DNA of 64,000 nucleotides from Zhihengliuella sp. ISTPL4 (GTDB taxonomy: Bacteria; Actinomycetota; Actinomycetes; Actinomycetales; Microbacteriaceae). The notes below the pieces were generated by a model. It did not search any database and had not been told where the DNA came from. It saw only the letters and a list, made by a program, of their open reading frames with translations. The position numbers and the translations under genes are program-made. Positions 53,994 to 62,649 of the stretch are shown here, in pieces. The stretch lies in NCBI RefSeq assembly GCF_002848265.1, contig NZ_CP025422.1:124001-188000 (forward strand). The letters are read 5' to 3'. Numbering within the stretch: the stretch's first letter is position 1; each line of letters opens with the position of its first letter.

Positions 53994-54496
53994 CCGTTCA
54001 TTATCGCGCGCGAGGGTGCAGCCGCGGACGCCGGGGGCAGGGCCAGGGTGAGGAAGGCGCTGTGCGGGTCGGGGAGGTAGGAGCCGAACGGGAGGCCCTC
54101 GCGGAAACCGGCAGCGGCGTACATCGCCCGGGCGGGAGCGAAGAAGGCGTCCCTCCCGGTCTCCAGCGAGACTCGCCGGATGCCGCGCGCGGCCGCATCG
54201 TCGAGGAGGTGGCGCAGCATCGCTCGTCCGAACCCGCGGCCGCGGAAAGCCGGGTCGGTGCGCATCGACTTCAGCTCCTCATGCTCGCCCTCGACGGCCG
54301 CCAGAGCCCCGGTCGCGGCGATCCGGCCCTCGAGCACTCCCGTGAAGAACCGGACGCGCGGTGCGAGCAGCCGATCGAGCGGGAGGGCGTGCTGGCTCTC
54401 CGGCGGAGCGGTCCCGTCCATCTCCGCGTGGTGCGCGCCGATGAAGGCTGCGATCTCGGGGGTGGCGACGGTGACGCGCTCGATCACGATGCTCAT
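53990..54496 (-). CDS. GNAT family N-acetyltransferase
   Basis: A 168-residue acetyltransferase. The acetyl-CoA loop appears as RGRGFGRAMLRHLLDDAAARGI (Q/RxxGxG/A motif), preceded by LKSMRTDPAFR and followed by RVSLETGRDAFFAPARAMYAAAGF. It moves acetyl from acetyl-CoA to an amine; the substrate is unknown. First gene of a two-gene operon with marR-like gene; ATG 54496. Confidence 0.9.
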   Translation of the reverse strand: MSIVIERVTVATPEIAAFIGAHHAEMDGTAPPESQHALPLDRLLAPRVRFFTGVLEGRIAATGALAAVEGEHEELKSMRTDPAFRGRGFGRAMLRHLLDDAAARGIRRVSLETGRDAFFAPARAMYAAAGFREGLPFGSYLPDPHSAFLTLALPPASAAAPSRAIMNG

Positions 54497-54617
54497 CGCG
54501 CCAGCATCGCAGAGCTGTGTTTCACGCGGATGACGGGCGACGCGACGTGCGCCCCACGCACAGGAAGACGGGCGAGGACGTGGCAGACTTATCGGGCGGT
54601 GCCCCCGGGCTCCGCGG

Positions 54618-54689
54618 TCCGCCGTGGTGTAATGGCAGCACGACAGCCTTTGGAGCTGTGAGGTCTAGGTTCGAGTCCTGGCGGCGGAG
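54618..54689 (+). tRNA. tRNA-Gln (anticodon TTG)
   Basis: Acceptor TCCGCCG (54618-54624) pairs with CGGCGGA (54682-54688), discriminator G. Anticodon stem ACAGC/GCTGT around the loop CTTTGGA gives anticodon TTG at 54650-54652, reading CAA (and CAG by wobble). The T-arm has the GGTTCGAGTCC core. No CCA is encoded. The glmU start codon follows after one base. tRNA-Gln next to glmU is also the arrangement in mycobacteria. Confidence 0.97.
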
Positions 54690-54690
54690 C

Positions 54691-56121
54691 ATGACTGGGA
54701 ACAACCTCGCCGTCGTCGTCCTCGCTGCAGGTCAGGGCACGCGCATGAAGTCCCGCCTGCCCAAGGTGCTGCACCGGATCGGCGGGCGTCCGCTGGTCGG
54801 ACACGTGCTGACGACGGCGACCCGCCTGCACCCCTCGCATATCGAGGTGGTGGTGCGGCACGAGCGCGATCAGGTCGTCGCAGCGCTGCAGGAGGACTAC
54901 CCGACCGCGGTCTTCGTGGATCAGGACGACGTGCCCGGCACCGGGCGTGCGGTCCAGGTGGCCATCGACGCGCTGCCGGCCGACTTCGACGGCGATGTCC
55001 TCGTGCTGTCCGGTGACTGCCCGTTGGCGGATGCGGACACGCTCTCGGCCTTCCTCGCCGAGCACCGCGCCTCCGGGGCGCCGGCCACGCTGATGACCGC
55101 TGTGGTGGACGACCCGACGGGCTACGGCCGCGTCATCCGCGATGCGGACGGCGACGTCGACCGCATCGTCGAGCAGAAGGATGCGACCGAGGAAGAAGCA
55201 GCCGTCAGCGAGATCAACGCCGGCATGTACGCCTTCCGCGCCGCCACGCTGCGCAGCTACCTGCCGCGGATCGGCGTGGACAACGCGCAGGGCGAGATGT
55301 ACCTCACGGACGTACCCGGCCTGGTGCGCCGTGACGGCGACCGGGTCGCGGCCTCGGTCGTCGCGGACGTCGAGGTCACGTTCGGCGTCAACGACCGGGC
55401 TCAGCTGGCCGAGGTCGGCCGCCGCCTGAACGCCCGCATCGTGCGCCGGTGGCAGCTCGAAGGGGTCACGATCGTCGACCCCGTGACCACGTGGATCGAC
55501 GACGACGCGACGCTCGCTCCGGACGTCACCGTGCTCCCGAACACCCAGATCCTGCGCGCCACGACGATCGCCGCCGGTGCGACGATCGGCCCGGACACCA
55601 CGCTCGTCGACTGCGAGGTGGGTGAGGATGCCGTCGTGCGCCGCACCGACGCGACCCTGGCCGTGATCGGTGCCGAGGCGACCGTCGGCCCGTTCTCCTA
55701 CCTCCGCGCGGGCACCGTGCTGGGTCCGAAGGGCAAGATCGGCGCCTACGTCGAGACGAAGAACGCGGAGATCGGCGAGGGCAGCAAGGTCCCGCACCTC
55801 TCCTACGTCGGCGATGCGACGATCGGCCGCGGGGTGAACCTCGGCGCGAGCACGATCACGGCCAACTACGACGACGTGAACAAGCACCGGACGGAGATCG
55901 GCGACGAGGTGCACACCGGCTCGCACACGGTGCTCGTCGCGCCCGTTAGGCTTGGTGCTGGTGCGAAGACCGGCGCCGGTGCGGTCGTCCGCAAGGACGT
56001 CCCGGCCGGTGCCCTGGCCATGAGCGTCGCCCCCCAGCGCAACGTCGAGGGGTGGGTCGAGAAGAACAGAGCAGGGACGGGCGCGGCGGATGCCGCGGCC
56101 CGGGAGAATTCGGCGGAATAG
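54691..56121 (+). CDS. glmU: Bifunctional UDP-N-acetylglucosamine pyrophosphorylase/glucosamine-1-phosphate N-acetyltransferase
   Basis: A 476-residue GlmU. The N-terminal uridylyltransferase has LAVVVLAAGQGTRMKSRLPKVLH; the C-terminal left-handed beta helix (hexapeptide repeats, GPFSYLRAGTVLG, GASTITANYDDVNKHRT) has acetyltransferase activity. It makes UDP-GlcNAc for peptidoglycan. ATG 54691 lies one base after the tRNA 3' end, and the usual N-terminus starts only five residues later, so no better start exists. The only ribosome-site-like bases (GGCGGAG) are within the tRNA acceptor strand. Followed by prs 7 bases on. Confidence 0.96.
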   Translation: MTGNNLAVVVLAAGQGTRMKSRLPKVLHRIGGRPLVGHVLTTATRLHPSHIEVVVRHERDQVVAALQEDYPTAVFVDQDDVPGTGRAVQVAIDALPADFDGDVLVLSGDCPLADADTLSAFLAEHRASGAPATLMTAVVDDPTGYGRVIRDADGDVDRIVEQKDATEEEAAVSEINAGMYAFRAATLRSYLPRIGVDNAQGEMYLTDVPGLVRRDGDRVAASVVADVEVTFGVNDRAQLAEVGRRLNARIVRRWQLEGVTIVDPVTTWIDDDATLAPDVTVLPNTQILRATTIAAGATIGPDTTLVDCEVGEDAVVRRTDATLAVIGAEATVGPFSYLRAGTVLGPKGKIGAYVETKNAEIGEGSKVPHLSYVGDATIGRGVNLGASTITANYDDVNKHRTEIGDEVHTGSHTVLVAPVRLGAGAKTGAGAVVRKDVPAGALAMSVAPQRNVEGWVEKNRAGTGAADAAARENSAE

Positions 56122-56128
56122 GCGGAGC

Positions 56129-57163
56129 ATGGCCCGGAAGAAGAAGACGGTCGACCTGGATCGCGACAATGGCGTGGCCCCGGGCCTCGTCGCCAAGACG
56201 AAGAAGCGTCTGGTCATCGCGGGCGGTCGATCGCATCCCGAGCTGACGGCGGCCGTCGCCGCCTCGCTCGGCACCGAGATCGCTCCGGTCGAGCACCGCA
56301 CTTTCGCCTCCGGTGAGATCTACGCGCGATTCGAGGTCTCGATCCGCGGCTGCGACCTCTTCCTCGTCCAGACGTTCGGCGAGCCGGTCAACGAGTGGCT
56401 CATGGAGACGCTCATCATGATCGACGCCGCCAAGCGCGCCTCGGCCAAGCGCATCACCGTCGTCGCGCCGTACTATCCGTATTCGCGTCAGGACAAGAAG
56501 GGCCGTGGCCGCGAGCCCATCAGCGCCCGCCTCGTCGCCGACCTGCTGAAGACCGCCGGCGCCGACCGCGTCATGAGCGTCGACCTGCACGCCGCCCAGA
56601 TCCAGGGCTTCTTCGACGGCCCCGTCGACCACCTCTTCGCCAAGCCGGTGCTCCTCGACCACTTCGAGCGCACCCTCACCACGGAAGACCGTGAGATCCT
56701 CACGGTCGTCTCCCCGGACATGGGTCGCGTCCGCGTGGCCGACACCTGGTCGGACAGCCTCGGCGCGCCGCTCGCGATCATCCACAAGCGCCGCGACCCG
56801 AAGGTCGCCAACCAGGTCTCCGTGCACGAGATCGTCGGTACCGTCGAGGGACGCACCTGCCTCCTCGTCGACGACATGATCGACACCGGAGGCACGATCG
56901 TGAAGGCCGCGCAGGCGCTGAAGGCGAACGGCGCGCGCCGCGTGATCGTCGCGGCGACCCACGCGATCTTCAGCGACCCGGCCTCGGAGCGCCTGCAGGA
57001 TGCGGCGATCGACGAGGTCGTCGTCACGGACACCATCCCGCTGTCGGCATCGCGTCGCTGGGAGAACCTCACGGTGCTGCCGATCGCGCCGCTGCTGGCT
57101 CGAGCGATCCACGAGGTCTTCGAGGACGGCTCCGTCACGAGCATGTTCGGCGGGGACGCGTAA
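56129..57163 (+). CDS. prs: Ribose-phosphate pyrophosphokinase
   Basis: A 344-residue PRPP synthetase. FASGEIYARFEVSIRGCDLFLVQTF, the ATP loop VVAPYYPYSRQDKKGRGREPISARLVADLL, MSVDLHAAQIQGFF and the PRPP-binding VDDMIDTGGTIVKAA are all present. It makes PRPP for nucleotides, histidine, tryptophan and arabinan precursors. The N-terminus is about 25 residues longer and basic (MARKKKTVDLDRDNG), as in other Microbacteriaceae. ATG 56129 with GGCGGAGC before it; 7 bases from glmU, so co-transcribed. Confidence 0.96.
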   Translation: MARKKKTVDLDRDNGVAPGLVAKTKKRLVIAGGRSHPELTAAVAASLGTEIAPVEHRTFASGEIYARFEVSIRGCDLFLVQTFGEPVNEWLMETLIMIDAAKRASAKRITVVAPYYPYSRQDKKGRGREPISARLVADLLKTAGADRVMSVDLHAAQIQGFFDGPVDHLFAKPVLLDHFERTLTTEDREILTVVSPDMGRVRVADTWSDSLGAPLAIIHKRRDPKVANQVSVHEIVGTVEGRTCLLVDDMIDTGGTIVKAAQALKANGARRVIVAATHAIFSDPASERLQDAAIDEVVVTDTIPLSASRRWENLTVLPIAPLLARAIHEVFEDGSVTSMFGGDA

Positions 57164-57178
57164 CGCATCGGGTCGGCA

Positions 57179-57200
57179 CAGCCCGCGCATAGCCGGGCTG
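57179..57200 (+). terminator. Hairpin after prs
   Basis: CAGCCCG / CGGGCTG, 7-bp stem with 8-base loop. It directly abuts a TACGGT -10-like box (57203-57208) of the following flavoprotein operon. Confidence 0.6.
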
Positions 57201-57255
57201 CCTACGGTCGAGACATCGACGGAAGAGTCGACCGACGACGACCACGGAGGACCCC

Positions 57256-57726
57256 ATGATCCGCACGACCGTTCCGACCTCTGTCCGCACCGGCTCCGCC
57301 CTCCTCGGGGTCGCCGGACTCTTCGTGCTCGCCGGATGCTCGTCGACCGGCGATGCCGCCGACACCTCGAACGGCGCCGACGAGACCTCCGGGTCGAGCT
57401 CGTCCTCGTCCGGCGCCGATTCGTCCGGCACGTACACCGACGGCACCTACACCGCCGATGGCTCGTACCAGACGCCGGAGACGGTGGAGGAGATCACCGT
57501 CACGCTCACGCTCGCGGACGGCGTCGTGACGGAGGTCGAGGTGACCGGCGACCCGCAGGCCCCGGAGACCGAGCGGTACCAGGGCGAGTTCATCGACGGC
57601 ATCTCGGACGAGGTGGTCGGCAAGCCGATCGACGAGCTGAACGTCAGCCGCGTGGCGGGCTCCTCCCTGACGAGCGGCGGCTTCAACGATGCGGTCGAAT
57701 CCATCAAGGAGCAGGCCGCCGCCTAG
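57256..57726 (+). CDS. FMN-binding-domain lipoprotein
   Basis: A 156-residue exported lipoprotein (lipobox LAGC28), a Ser/Asp-rich linker (residues 29-66) and one FMN_bind domain (TYTADGSYQTPETVEEITVTLTL to the end). The flavin attachment motif of the family, SGAT-x-T/S, appears as A-G-S-S-L-T-S at 134-140, so a Ser probably takes the covalent FMN. The next gene encodes the ApbE transferase that would attach it, 15 bases on. It should carry electrons outside the membrane, passed on from the membrane reductase two genes downstream. ATG 57256 after CGGAGGACCCC. Confidence 0.85.
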   Translation: MIRTTVPTSVRTGSALLGVAGLFVLAGCSSTGDAADTSNGADETSGSSSSSSGADSSGTYTDGTYTADGSYQTPETVEEITVTLTLADGVVTEVEVTGDPQAPETERYQGEFIDGISDEVVGKPIDELNVSRVAGSSLTSGGFNDAVESIKEQAAA

Positions 57727-57741
57727 GCGCAGGGCGTCCTC

Positions 57742-58635
57742 ATGGCGGAGTGGCGGTTCGAGGCGATCGGCACCGGGTGGGAGATCGAGACCGGTGTCCC
57801 GCTTGCCGCTGATGTCCGTGCGGGCGTGACGGCGGAGATCGAGCTGTTCGATCGCACCTGGTCCCGGTTCCGCGACGACTCCGACGTGGCTCGGCTCGGG
57901 CGGTCGGGCGGACCGCTGTCCTCGCCGGACGCGGGGCCGATGCTCGACGCCTATCGGGAACTCGACGCTGCCACGGCCGGCGCGGTGAACCCCCTCGTCG
58001 CCGACAGTCTGGACGCCCTGGGCTACGACCCCGCGTACTCGCTGCGGGCCGGGGAGCCCCGCCCCGCTCCCGCGTCCTGGGCGTCGTGGCTCACCTGGTC
58101 GGAGCACACGGTCGAGGCGCACGAGCCCGCACTCCTCGACGTGGGCGCCCTCGGCAAGGGGCGCCTCGTCGACCGCGTGATGGCGGTGCTGGCCGACGTC
58201 CCCGGGGACGTGGTCGTCGACGCGGGCGGGGACATCCGCGTGCGCGGCGCCAGCCAGCGCATCGCGCTCGAGCACCCGTTCGATGCGCGGAAGGCGATCG
58301 GCGTCGTCGAGGTGAGCGACGGCGCGCTGTGCGCTTCGGCGGTGAACCGCCGCGCCTGGGGCGAGGGGCTCCATCACGTGCTCGACGCCCGCACCGGACA
58401 CCCCGTCCGCACCTGGGCGGCGACCTGGGCGCTCGCCCCGGAAGCCATGACGGCCGATGCCGTGGCGACCGCTCTGTTCTTCGACGGCGGCCCGGAATTG
58501 GCCGCTCGCTGGGGCGTCGAGTGGGTGCGCATGACCACCGATGGGCGGGTGCAGCGGTCGCCCGGCTGCCGCGCCGAGCTCTTCACCGCGGCCCCCGCTG
58601 GAGCCGCCGGAATCGTGGGAGACAGGACACCGTGA
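57742..58635 (+). CDS. apbE: FAD:protein FMN transferase (ApbE family)
   Basis: A 297-residue ApbE/flavin transferase. DRTWSRFRDDSDVARL, LDVGALGKGRLVDRV, VDAGGDIRVRG, HHVLDARTGHPV and AMTADAVATALFF are the family motifs (Mg2+ and FAD sites). It moves FMN from FAD to Ser/Thr of exported flavoproteins. No signal peptide is evident in the N-terminus (MAEWRFEAIGTGWEI), so it may act in the cytosol or be exported by an unusual route; in other actinobacterial operons of this type the same holds. Overlaps the next gene by 4 bases. Confidence 0.93.
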   Translation: MAEWRFEAIGTGWEIETGVPLAADVRAGVTAEIELFDRTWSRFRDDSDVARLGRSGGPLSSPDAGPMLDAYRELDAATAGAVNPLVADSLDALGYDPAYSLRAGEPRPAPASWASWLTWSEHTVEAHEPALLDVGALGKGRLVDRVMAVLADVPGDVVVDAGGDIRVRGASQRIALEHPFDARKAIGVVEVSDGALCASAVNRRAWGEGLHHVLDARTGHPVRTWAATWALAPEAMTADAVATALFFDGGPELAARWGVEWVRMTTDGRVQRSPGCRAELFTAAPAGAAGIVGDRTP

Positions 58636-60206
58636 CCACCGCCTTCGCCGCCGTCCGCCAGCGCGTCCTCGCCGTGCTCGGTTCGCTGTCGATGTACCGT
58701 CTCGTGCTGTTCGCGCTGACGGCACTCGCGGTCATCGCCCTCGTGCTCTCGTTGTTCGGCGTGATCGTCTCACCGACCCCGATCGAGCTGCTGGCGTCCT
58801 TCGCGGTGCTCGCGGTGGTGATCTCCGCCGTGGACGCGGTCGCCCAGCGCCTGCTCCGGCTTCCATGGCGTGTGGAGTCCTCGATCGTCACCGCCCTCAT
58901 CCTGCTGTTCGTGCTGCGTCCGGGTATCGACCCGTCGGCGCTGCTCGGCCTCGCGATCGCCGGCGCGGTGGCGAGCGTGTCCAAGTACCTCATCGCCTGG
59001 CGAGGCCGGCACATCTTCAACCCGGCCGCGTTCGGCGCCGCAGTGGTGTCGATCCTCGGAGCGTTCGGCGCGTTCAGCTGGCTCGGCACGTCCTCCTCCT
59101 GGTGGGTGGGCACACCGGTTCTCGCGATCCCGGTCGTCCTCCTCGGGCTGGCGGTGCTGTGGCGCACGGAGAAGGTCGGAGTGGTGCTCCTCTTCCTCGT
59201 CGTCGCCGTGGCCACCTCGATCGTGCGGCAGGCGGTGCAGGCCGTGCAGTTCGACGTCTCCTTCGACCTTGTGACGGCGCTCTCCTTCGCGGTGCTCCAG
59301 TCGCCGTTCCTGTTCCTCGGCGCGTTCATGCTGTCGGAGCCCTTGACGCTCCCGCCGCGTCGTCGACAGCAGCTCGTCGTCGCCGTCGTGGTGGGCGTGC
59401 TCGCGGGGTGGCCGATCTCGGTGGCCGGTCTGTTCACGCTGGGGCAGGAGCGCGCTCTGCTCATCGGGAACCTCGTGGCCTTCGCCTTCGCGCTCCGCGG
59501 GTCGGTGCGTCTCGTCCTGGAACGCCGGACCTTCGTGACGCCGACCGCCCAGGAGCTCACCTTCCAGGCGAAGGGCCGCGTGCGGTTCCTTCCCGGGCAG
59601 TACCTCGAGCTCGACGTGCCGCACCGACGGCCTGACGCGCGGGGGACGCGCCGCGAGTTCAGCATCGTGTCCGCTCCGGCGGATCTTCCGACCCTCCGCA
59701 TCGCGTACAAGAACGGCGACCAGCAGCACCCGTCGAGCTACAAGCGGGCTCTCGCGGCAGCCGAGCCCGGTGCGACCTTCGCGGTGACCGGAACCTGGGG
59801 CGACTTCATCCTCCCGCGCGGCGAGCAGCCGGTGCTCATGGTCGCGGCGGGCATCGGCGTGACCCCGTTCGTGTCGCAGCTCCGGCAGCTCCAGGCGACG
59901 GGGGAGCGGCGCGACATCGTCCTCGTCTACGTGGCGTCCTCGGCGGAGGAGCTCGCTTTCCGCGACGAACTCGCCGCGACGGGTGTGCGCACGGTCGTGT
60001 TCACCCGCGACGAGCCGGCCGACCTTCTTCCGCACTGGACCTGGGCACAGGGGGCACGACTGGACGCGAAGACTCTGGAGCAGGCGGTGGGCGACCTCTC
60101 ATCCAGACACGCCTTCATCTCCGGACCGCCACGGCTCATCGCCGAGCTCGCGCCCGCCTTGCAGAAGGCCCGTTCCCTCACCACCGACGCCTTCGCCGGG
60201 TACTGA
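58632..60206 (+). CDS. RnfD/NqrB-like membrane protein fused to ferredoxin-NADP-reductase-type domain
   Basis: A 524-residue fusion. Residues about 1-290 form about nine to ten helices with the RnfD/NqrB stretch GRHIFNPAAFGAAVVSILGAFGAF and GAFMLSEPLTLPPRR. Residues about 300-524 are an FNR domain: FAD site RFLPGQYLELDVPH and RREFSIVSAP, NAD(P) site LMVAAGIGVTPFVSQLRQL, C-terminal HAFISGPPRLI. It should take electrons from cytosolic NAD(P)H and pass them through the membrane to the FMN lipoprotein. The SGAT flavin site of true NqrB/RnfD was not found. GTG 58632 overlaps apbE. Confidence 0.88.
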   Translation: MTTAFAAVRQRVLAVLGSLSMYRLVLFALTALAVIALVLSLFGVIVSPTPIELLASFAVLAVVISAVDAVAQRLLRLPWRVESSIVTALILLFVLRPGIDPSALLGLAIAGAVASVSKYLIAWRGRHIFNPAAFGAAVVSILGAFGAFSWLGTSSSWWVGTPVLAIPVVLLGLAVLWRTEKVGVVLLFLVVAVATSIVRQAVQAVQFDVSFDLVTALSFAVLQSPFLFLGAFMLSEPLTLPPRRRQQLVVAVVVGVLAGWPISVAGLFTLGQERALLIGNLVAFAFALRGSVRLVLERRTFVTPTAQELTFQAKGRVRFLPGQYLELDVPHRRPDARGTRREFSIVSAPADLPTLRIAYKNGDQQHPSSYKRALAAAEPGATFAVTGTWGDFILPRGEQPVLMVAAGIGVTPFVSQLRQLQATGERRDIVLVYVASSAEELAFRDELAATGVRTVVFTRDEPADLLPHWTWAQGARLDAKTLEQAVGDLSSRHAFISGPPRLIAELAPALQKARSLTTDAFAGY

Positions 60207-60243
60207 CCTGGCCCAGTTCCTCCCCTTCGGGGCCCCGGGTCAG
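60203..60243. terminator. Bidirectional hairpin between reductase and histidine kinase genes
   Basis: CTGACC (60203-60208) pairs with GGTCAG (60238-60243), with an inner CCCC-TTC-GGGG stem. The left arm holds the reductase stop, the right arm the kinase stop. Confidence 0.6.
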
Positions 60244-61760
60244 GCGTCGGGGGTCTCGCCCGGAGGAGTCATCGGGATTCGGACCGTGAAGGTCGTGTCG
60301 CCGGGCTCGCTGTCGACCGAGATGCGGCCGTGGTGGCCCTCCACGATGGCCTTGACGATCGCGAGACCGAGCCCGGTCCCTCCGGTCTGCCGGGCGCGCG
60401 AGCTGTCGCCGCGGGCGAACCGCGCGAAGAGCTCGTCGCGGAGGGCGGGGTCGATCCCCGGACCGTCGTCGTGCACGCGGAGCACGGCGTCGTCGCCCTC
60501 CCGGGCCACGCTCAGCGTCACGGTCGTCCCAGCGGGGGTGTGCGTGCGGGCGTTGGCGAGCAGGTTCGCGACGACCTGATGCAGCCGTCCCGCGTCGCCC
60601 ACGACCGTCACAGGCTCATCCGGCACCTCGATGTTCCAGTGATGATCGACCGCCGTCGGCCGCGCATCCGAGAGGCCCTCCAGGGCGAGCTGGGCGAGGT
60701 CGACCGTGCCGTACACGAGTTCGCGTCCCTCGTCGAGACGGGCGAGGAGCAGGAGGTCCTCCACGAGCCGTGTCATGCGCAGCGACTGCGCCTGGATGCG
60801 CTCCAAGGAGGAGGTCGTGCCCTCGATGACCGCGTCTTCCTTCGTCGCCTCCGGTGCCTGACGCAGCGCTCGCAACGAAAGCTCCGAGTAGCCGCGGATC
60901 GAGGCCAGCGGCGTGCGCAGCTCATGGCTCGCGTCGGCGACGAACCGGCGCATCTGCTCCTCGTTCTTCTGGCGCGCCGCGAGGGACGTGTCCACGTGGT
61001 CGAGGAGCTTGTTGAGCGCGGCGCCGACGAGCCCGGTCTCCGTCCGCGGATCGGCCTCGCTCGCCGGTACGCGCTCGGTGATGCTGACCTCGCCGCGGTC
61101 GAGCTGCTGATTGGCGACTCTCGTTGCGGTCGCCGCAACCGCCCGCAGCGGCCGCAGCCCCACGCGGATCGTGACCGCCGTCGTCAGGGCGAGGAGGATC
61201 AGGCCGCCCGCCGTCGCGAGCAGGATCACGGTGAGGAGCTGCGTGAGCTGATTCTGGATCTCGTCGCGCGGGAGCCCGGTGACGACGACGACGCCGTTGC
61301 TCGCGGTGGTCGCGACGACCCGATACGAGCCGAGGCCGTCGAAGGAGACCGTGGCAGGGGTGCCGAGCGCGACCGTGCCGTACAACCTCTGCAACTGCTC
61401 GGGGGTGAGCGGCTGCGGCGTGCTGTTCAACGCCCCACGGCTCTCCTGGAACGTGACGCCGCTCGGTCCGGCCACGGGGCTCCCGAGCGAGAGCAGCAGC
61501 CCGGGGACGCGGGAGTTGAGGAGGGGGAGGATGTTGTCGACGGTGGCCTCGGAGGGCGCGACTCGCTCCACGATCCCGTCCCGGATCGTCGCGGCGTAGG
61601 TCTTCACCTTGTTGTCGAGCTGGTCCTCCAGCGTGCTGCCGAGGGTGGCGCTGGTGATGACGGCGACGATGACGAGGATCAGCGACACGAACCCGATCAC
61701 CGCGGTCATCAGCCGCGTCTGCAGGCTCATGGGCCGTCGCGCCACCGCCGCTCGGGTCAC
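60240..61760 (-). CDS. Sensor histidine kinase (OmpR-pair type)
   Basis: A 506-residue kinase: helix 1 at about 16-38, an extracytoplasmic sensor to about 170, helix 2 at about 174-200, HAMP (GLRPLRAVAATATRVANQQLD), H-box FVADASHELRTPLASIRGYSEL with His279, N-box NLLANARTHTP, and G-boxes DDGPGIDP and GGTGLGLAIVKAIVEGH. It phosphorylates the response regulator encoded just upstream. GTG 61760 overlaps the regulator's stop by 4 bases. The signal is unknown. Confidence 0.94.
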   Translation of the reverse strand: MTRAAVARRPMSLQTRLMTAVIGFVSLILVIVAVITSATLGSTLEDQLDNKVKTYAATIRDGIVERVAPSEATVDNILPLLNSRVPGLLLSLGSPVAGPSGVTFQESRGALNSTPQPLTPEQLQRLYGTVALGTPATVSFDGLGSYRVVATTASNGVVVVTGLPRDEIQNQLTQLLTVILLATAGGLILLALTTAVTIRVGLRPLRAVAATATRVANQQLDRGEVSITERVPASEADPRTETGLVGAALNKLLDHVDTSLAARQKNEEQMRRFVADASHELRTPLASIRGYSELSLRALRQAPEATKEDAVIEGTTSSLERIQAQSLRMTRLVEDLLLLARLDEGRELVYGTVDLAQLALEGLSDARPTAVDHHWNIEVPDEPVTVVGDAGRLHQVVANLLANARTHTPAGTTVTLSVAREGDDAVLRVHDDGPGIDPALRDELFARFARGDSSRARQTGGTGLGLAIVKAIVEGHHGRISVDSEPGDTTFTVRIPMTPPGETPDA

Positions 61761-62485
61761 TGCGGGGCCTTGATCATGTAGCCGACGCCGCGCACGGTGT
61801 GCAGGAGGGGCGTGCGCCCGGCGTCGATCTTCTTCCGGAGGTAGGAGATGTAGAGCTCCACGACGGACGACTTGCCGCCGAAGTCGTAGCTCCAGACCCG
61901 GTCGAGGATCTGCGCCTTGGACAGCACCCGGCGCTCGTTGCGCATGAGGTAGCGCAGCAGCTCGAACTCGGTCGCGGTCAGCTCGATCTCTACGCCGTCC
62001 CGGACGACCTCGTGGCTATCCTCGTTGAGCGTGAGATCGGCGACCCGGAGGATCGACTGCCCGTCGTCGGCGCTGGCGTGTCCGGTGCGCCGGATGATCG
62101 CTCGGAGTCGGGCGATCACCTCTTCGAGGCTGAACGGCTTGGTCACGTAGTCGTCGCCCCCGGCGGTGAGCCCGGCCACGCGGTCGCCCACGGCGTCCTT
62201 CGCCGTGAGGAAGAGGACGGGGACGAGGTTGCCGGCTTCGCGGAGACGCTTGAGCACGGCCATCCCGTCGAGATCGGGCATCATGATGTCGAGCACGAGG
62301 GCGTCGGGCTCGAACTCCTTCGCGACCTGGATCGCCTCGAGGCCGGAGGACGCGGTGCGCACCTCCCACCCCTCCATGCGCAGGGCCATGGCGAGCAGAT
62401 CGGTGAGCATCTGCTCGTCGTCCACGGCGAGGATGCGCAGAGGGGAGCCGTCGGGGCGGCGCAGTTCGGGCAGGTCGCTGGTCAT
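61757..62485 (-). CDS. OmpR/PhoP-family response regulator
   Basis: A 242-residue regulator. Receiver domain with VDDE, phospho-acceptor Asp66 in LVLDIMMPDLDG and the Lys in FLTAKDAVGDR; C-terminal winged helix (IELTATEFELLRYLMRNERRVLSKAQILDRVWSYDF, VELYISYLRKKID). Works with the adjacent kinase. ATG 62485 lies 6 bases after a CAAAAT box. Direct CTATG repeats between it and the divergent ABC permease gene are candidate binding sites. Confidence 0.95.
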   Translation of the reverse strand: MTSDLPELRRPDGSPLRILAVDDEQMLTDLLAMALRMEGWEVRTASSGLEAIQVAKEFEPDALVLDIMMPDLDGMAVLKRLREAGNLVPVLFLTAKDAVGDRVAGLTAGGDDYVTKPFSLEEVIARLRAIIRRTGHASADDGQSILRVADLTLNEDSHEVVRDGVEIELTATEFELLRYLMRNERRVLSKAQILDRVWSYDFGGKSSVVELYISYLRKKIDAGRTPLLHTVRGVGYMIKAPQ

Positions 62486-62491
62486 GCCTCT

Positions 62492-62497
62492 ATTTTG
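62492..62497 (-). promoter_or_regulatory. -10 box (CAAAAT) of the response regulator gene
   Basis: CAAAAT on the minus strand lies 6 bases before ATG 62485, fitting a leaderless mRNA. Confidence 0.45.
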
Positions 62498-62505
62498 CGG
62501 AACTT

Positions 62506-62566
62506 CCTATGTGATTTCTATGGAGCGGGCTATGGGTTCTCTGAGAGATGTCCGCCTCATAGAACC
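62506..62566. promoter_or_regulatory. Direct and inverted repeats in the kinase/permease divergent region
   Basis: CTATG occurs at 62507, 62518 and 62530 (periods 11 and 12, one helix turn), the arrangement bound by OmpR/PhoB-type regulators. GGGTTCT (from 62534) and AGAACCC (about 62561) form an inverted repeat next to them. Confidence 0.5.
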
Positions 62567-62649
62567 CTCATCATCCATCCCTCGAATCCGCATAACGGTC
62601 GTCCCTAGCGTCGGTTCCGCGCCGCGATCGTCGCGGCGGGAGGAGAGAT

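Noticed and set aside
60203..60243. Possible small RNA gene between the reductase and kinase genes
   Set aside because: Both coding sequences end within the hairpin and no promoter precedes it; best read as a bidirectional terminator.
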